Shown: one piece after another, positions 5,607-6,387 of the stretch
How the letters are laid out: each line of letters opens with the position of its first letter
How positions within the stretch are numbered: the stretch's first letter is position 1
Assembly: GCA_003647435.1 (NCBI GenBank)
Contig: QMMV01000124.1
Coordinates: 1 to 6,387, forward strand
Length of the DNA: 6,387 bases
Source: Deltaproteobacteria bacterium
GTDB taxonomy: Bacteria; Desulfobacterota; Desulfobacteria; Desulfobacterales; C00003060
Reading direction: 5' to 3'
Notes under the pieces: generated by a model
The model's input: the letters and a program-made list of their open reading frames with translations, nothing else
What the model was told of the DNA's origin: nothing
The model's database searches: none
Program-made: the position numbers and the translations under genes

Positions 5607-6387
5607 CTAAACTGATACGCTTTGTTGAGGATGCTTTTCGTCGGTTTTCTGACCGGTCAATCCGAGAGCATCCCTCACTTTTTTCTCAATGCGGGTAAAG
5701 AGTTCCTGATTTTCCTTCAAGAACTTCTTGGCATTTTCTCTTCCCTGCCCAATTCGTTCGTTATCAAAGGAATACCAGGCCCCGCTTTTGTCAATGATCT
5801 TGGTTTGAACACCCATGTCAAGGAGATCTCCTGTCTTAGATATCCCCTCGTTGTACATGATGTCAAACTGGGCTTCCTTGAAAGGTGGTGCCACCTTGTT
5901 TTTTACCACTCTCACACGTGTCCGATTTCCTATCACTTCCTGGCCGTCCTTGATGTTTCCAATTTTGCGGATGTCGAGCCTCACGGATGAGTAAAATTTA
6001 AGAGCATTGCCGCCCGGGGTTGTCTCCGGATTGCCAAACATCACCCCGATCTTCATCCGAATCTGATTAATGAAAATAACCGCTGTTTTCGATTTGCTGA
6101 TACTGGAAGTCAGTTTTCTCAGAGCCTGTGACATGAGCCTGGCCTGCAGACCGACATGGGCGTCTCCCATATCACCCTCAATCTCCGCCCGTGGCACCAG
6201 AGCCGCCACCGAATCAATCACAACTACGTCCATCGCCCCGCTACGGACCAGTACCTCTGCAATTTCCAGGGCCTGCTCTCCGGTATCAGGTTGAGAAACC
6301 CGCAAATCGTCGCAGTTTACGCCACTTCTTCTGGCATACGCAACATCGAGCGCATGCTCAGCGTCGATGAAGGTTGCAATACCTTCC
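5607..6387 (-). CDS. recA: Recombinase RecA, C-terminal 259 residues (5' end beyond right edge)
   Basis: RecA forms ATP-dependent filaments on single-stranded DNA, catalyses strand exchange and triggers LexA self-cleavage in the SOS response. The frame is open from the right edge to a TAG at 5607-5609. By comparison with E. coli RecA, about 86 N-terminal residues are missing, including Walker A. Present are the catalytic glutamate in FIDAEHALD (visible residue 10), SQPDTGEQALEI, Walker B (VVVIDSVAAL), the EIEGDMGDAHVGLQARLMSQALRKL loop 1 region, INQIRMKIGVMFGNPETTPGGNALKFY (loop 2, ending in the F-Y segment) and the KKVRDALGL C-terminal domain. The tail (TGQKTDEKHPQQSVSV) lacks the strongly acidic end of E. 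coli RecA. A TTG at 6305 is an internal leucine, not a start. The promoter and any LexA box lie outside the window. alaS follows on the same strand with no recX between. Confidence 0.97.
   Translation of the reverse strand, partial: EGIATFIDAEHALDVAYARRSGVNCDDLRVSQPDTGEQALEIAEVLVRSGAMDVVVIDSVAALVPRAEIEGDMGDAHVGLQARLMSQALRKLTSSISKSKTAVIFINQIRMKIGVMFGNPETTPGGNALKFYSSVRLDIRKIGNIKDGQEVIGNRTRVRVVKNKVAPPFKEAQFDIMYNEGISKTGDLLDMGVQTKIIDKSGAWYSFDNERIGQGRENAKKFLKENQELFTRIEKKVRDALGLTGQKTDEKHPQQSVSV

Noticed and set aside
5622..5990. 122-codon plus-strand open frame opposite recA
   Set aside because: It is antisense to an unmistakable RecA sequence and has no recognisable features.
5607..6305. A short recA starting at TTG 6305
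   Set aside because: The RecA reading continues in frame upstream to the window edge (FIDAEHALD, YARRSGVNCDD), so the TTG is an internal leucine and the gene is simply cut by the window.

Overview
The window is an ordinary housekeeping stretch of a bacterial chromosome. It carries five protein genes, two of them cut by the window edges. The protein sequences (an AlaC-type aminotransferase next to homoserine dehydrogenase, and recA followed directly by alaS) and the roughly even base composition suggest a Gram-negative bacterium. A sulfate-reducer-like member of the Deltaproteobacteria/Desulfobacterota is my best guess, but this rests on remembered gene order and protein style, not on a search.

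Layout, left to right. On the minus strand lie the start of homoserine dehydrogenase (hom, 1-155, running off the left edge) and, just upstream of it, an alanine/glutamate-type PLP aminotransferase (alaC-like, 192-1358). They form a two-gene operon with a 36-base gap. The operon is probably driven by a good sigma-70-type promoter at 1441-1467. A non-coding divergent region follows (1468-1844). It contains a long nested inverted repeat (core 1537-1731) that looks like an inserted, MITE-like or foldback element, and a separate GC-rich palindrome (1782-1803). On the plus strand purM (1845-2888) starts at GTG behind a strong ribosome binding site. It converges on, and overlaps by 14 bases, alaS (alanyl-tRNA synthetase, 2875-5517, minus strand). 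Upstream of alaS on the same strand is recA (5607 to the right edge, N-terminus missing), separated by an 89-base gap with a weak hairpin.

Functionally, the left pair belongs to amino acid metabolism (pyruvate/alanine transamination; aspartate-family homoserine synthesis). purM makes aminoimidazole ribotide in purine synthesis. alaS charges tRNA-Ala, and recA does homologous recombination and SOS induction. I see no defence system, toxin, phage gene, CRISPR array or clearly novel protein system. The part most worth a second look is the repeat-bearing intergenic region between alaC and purM.
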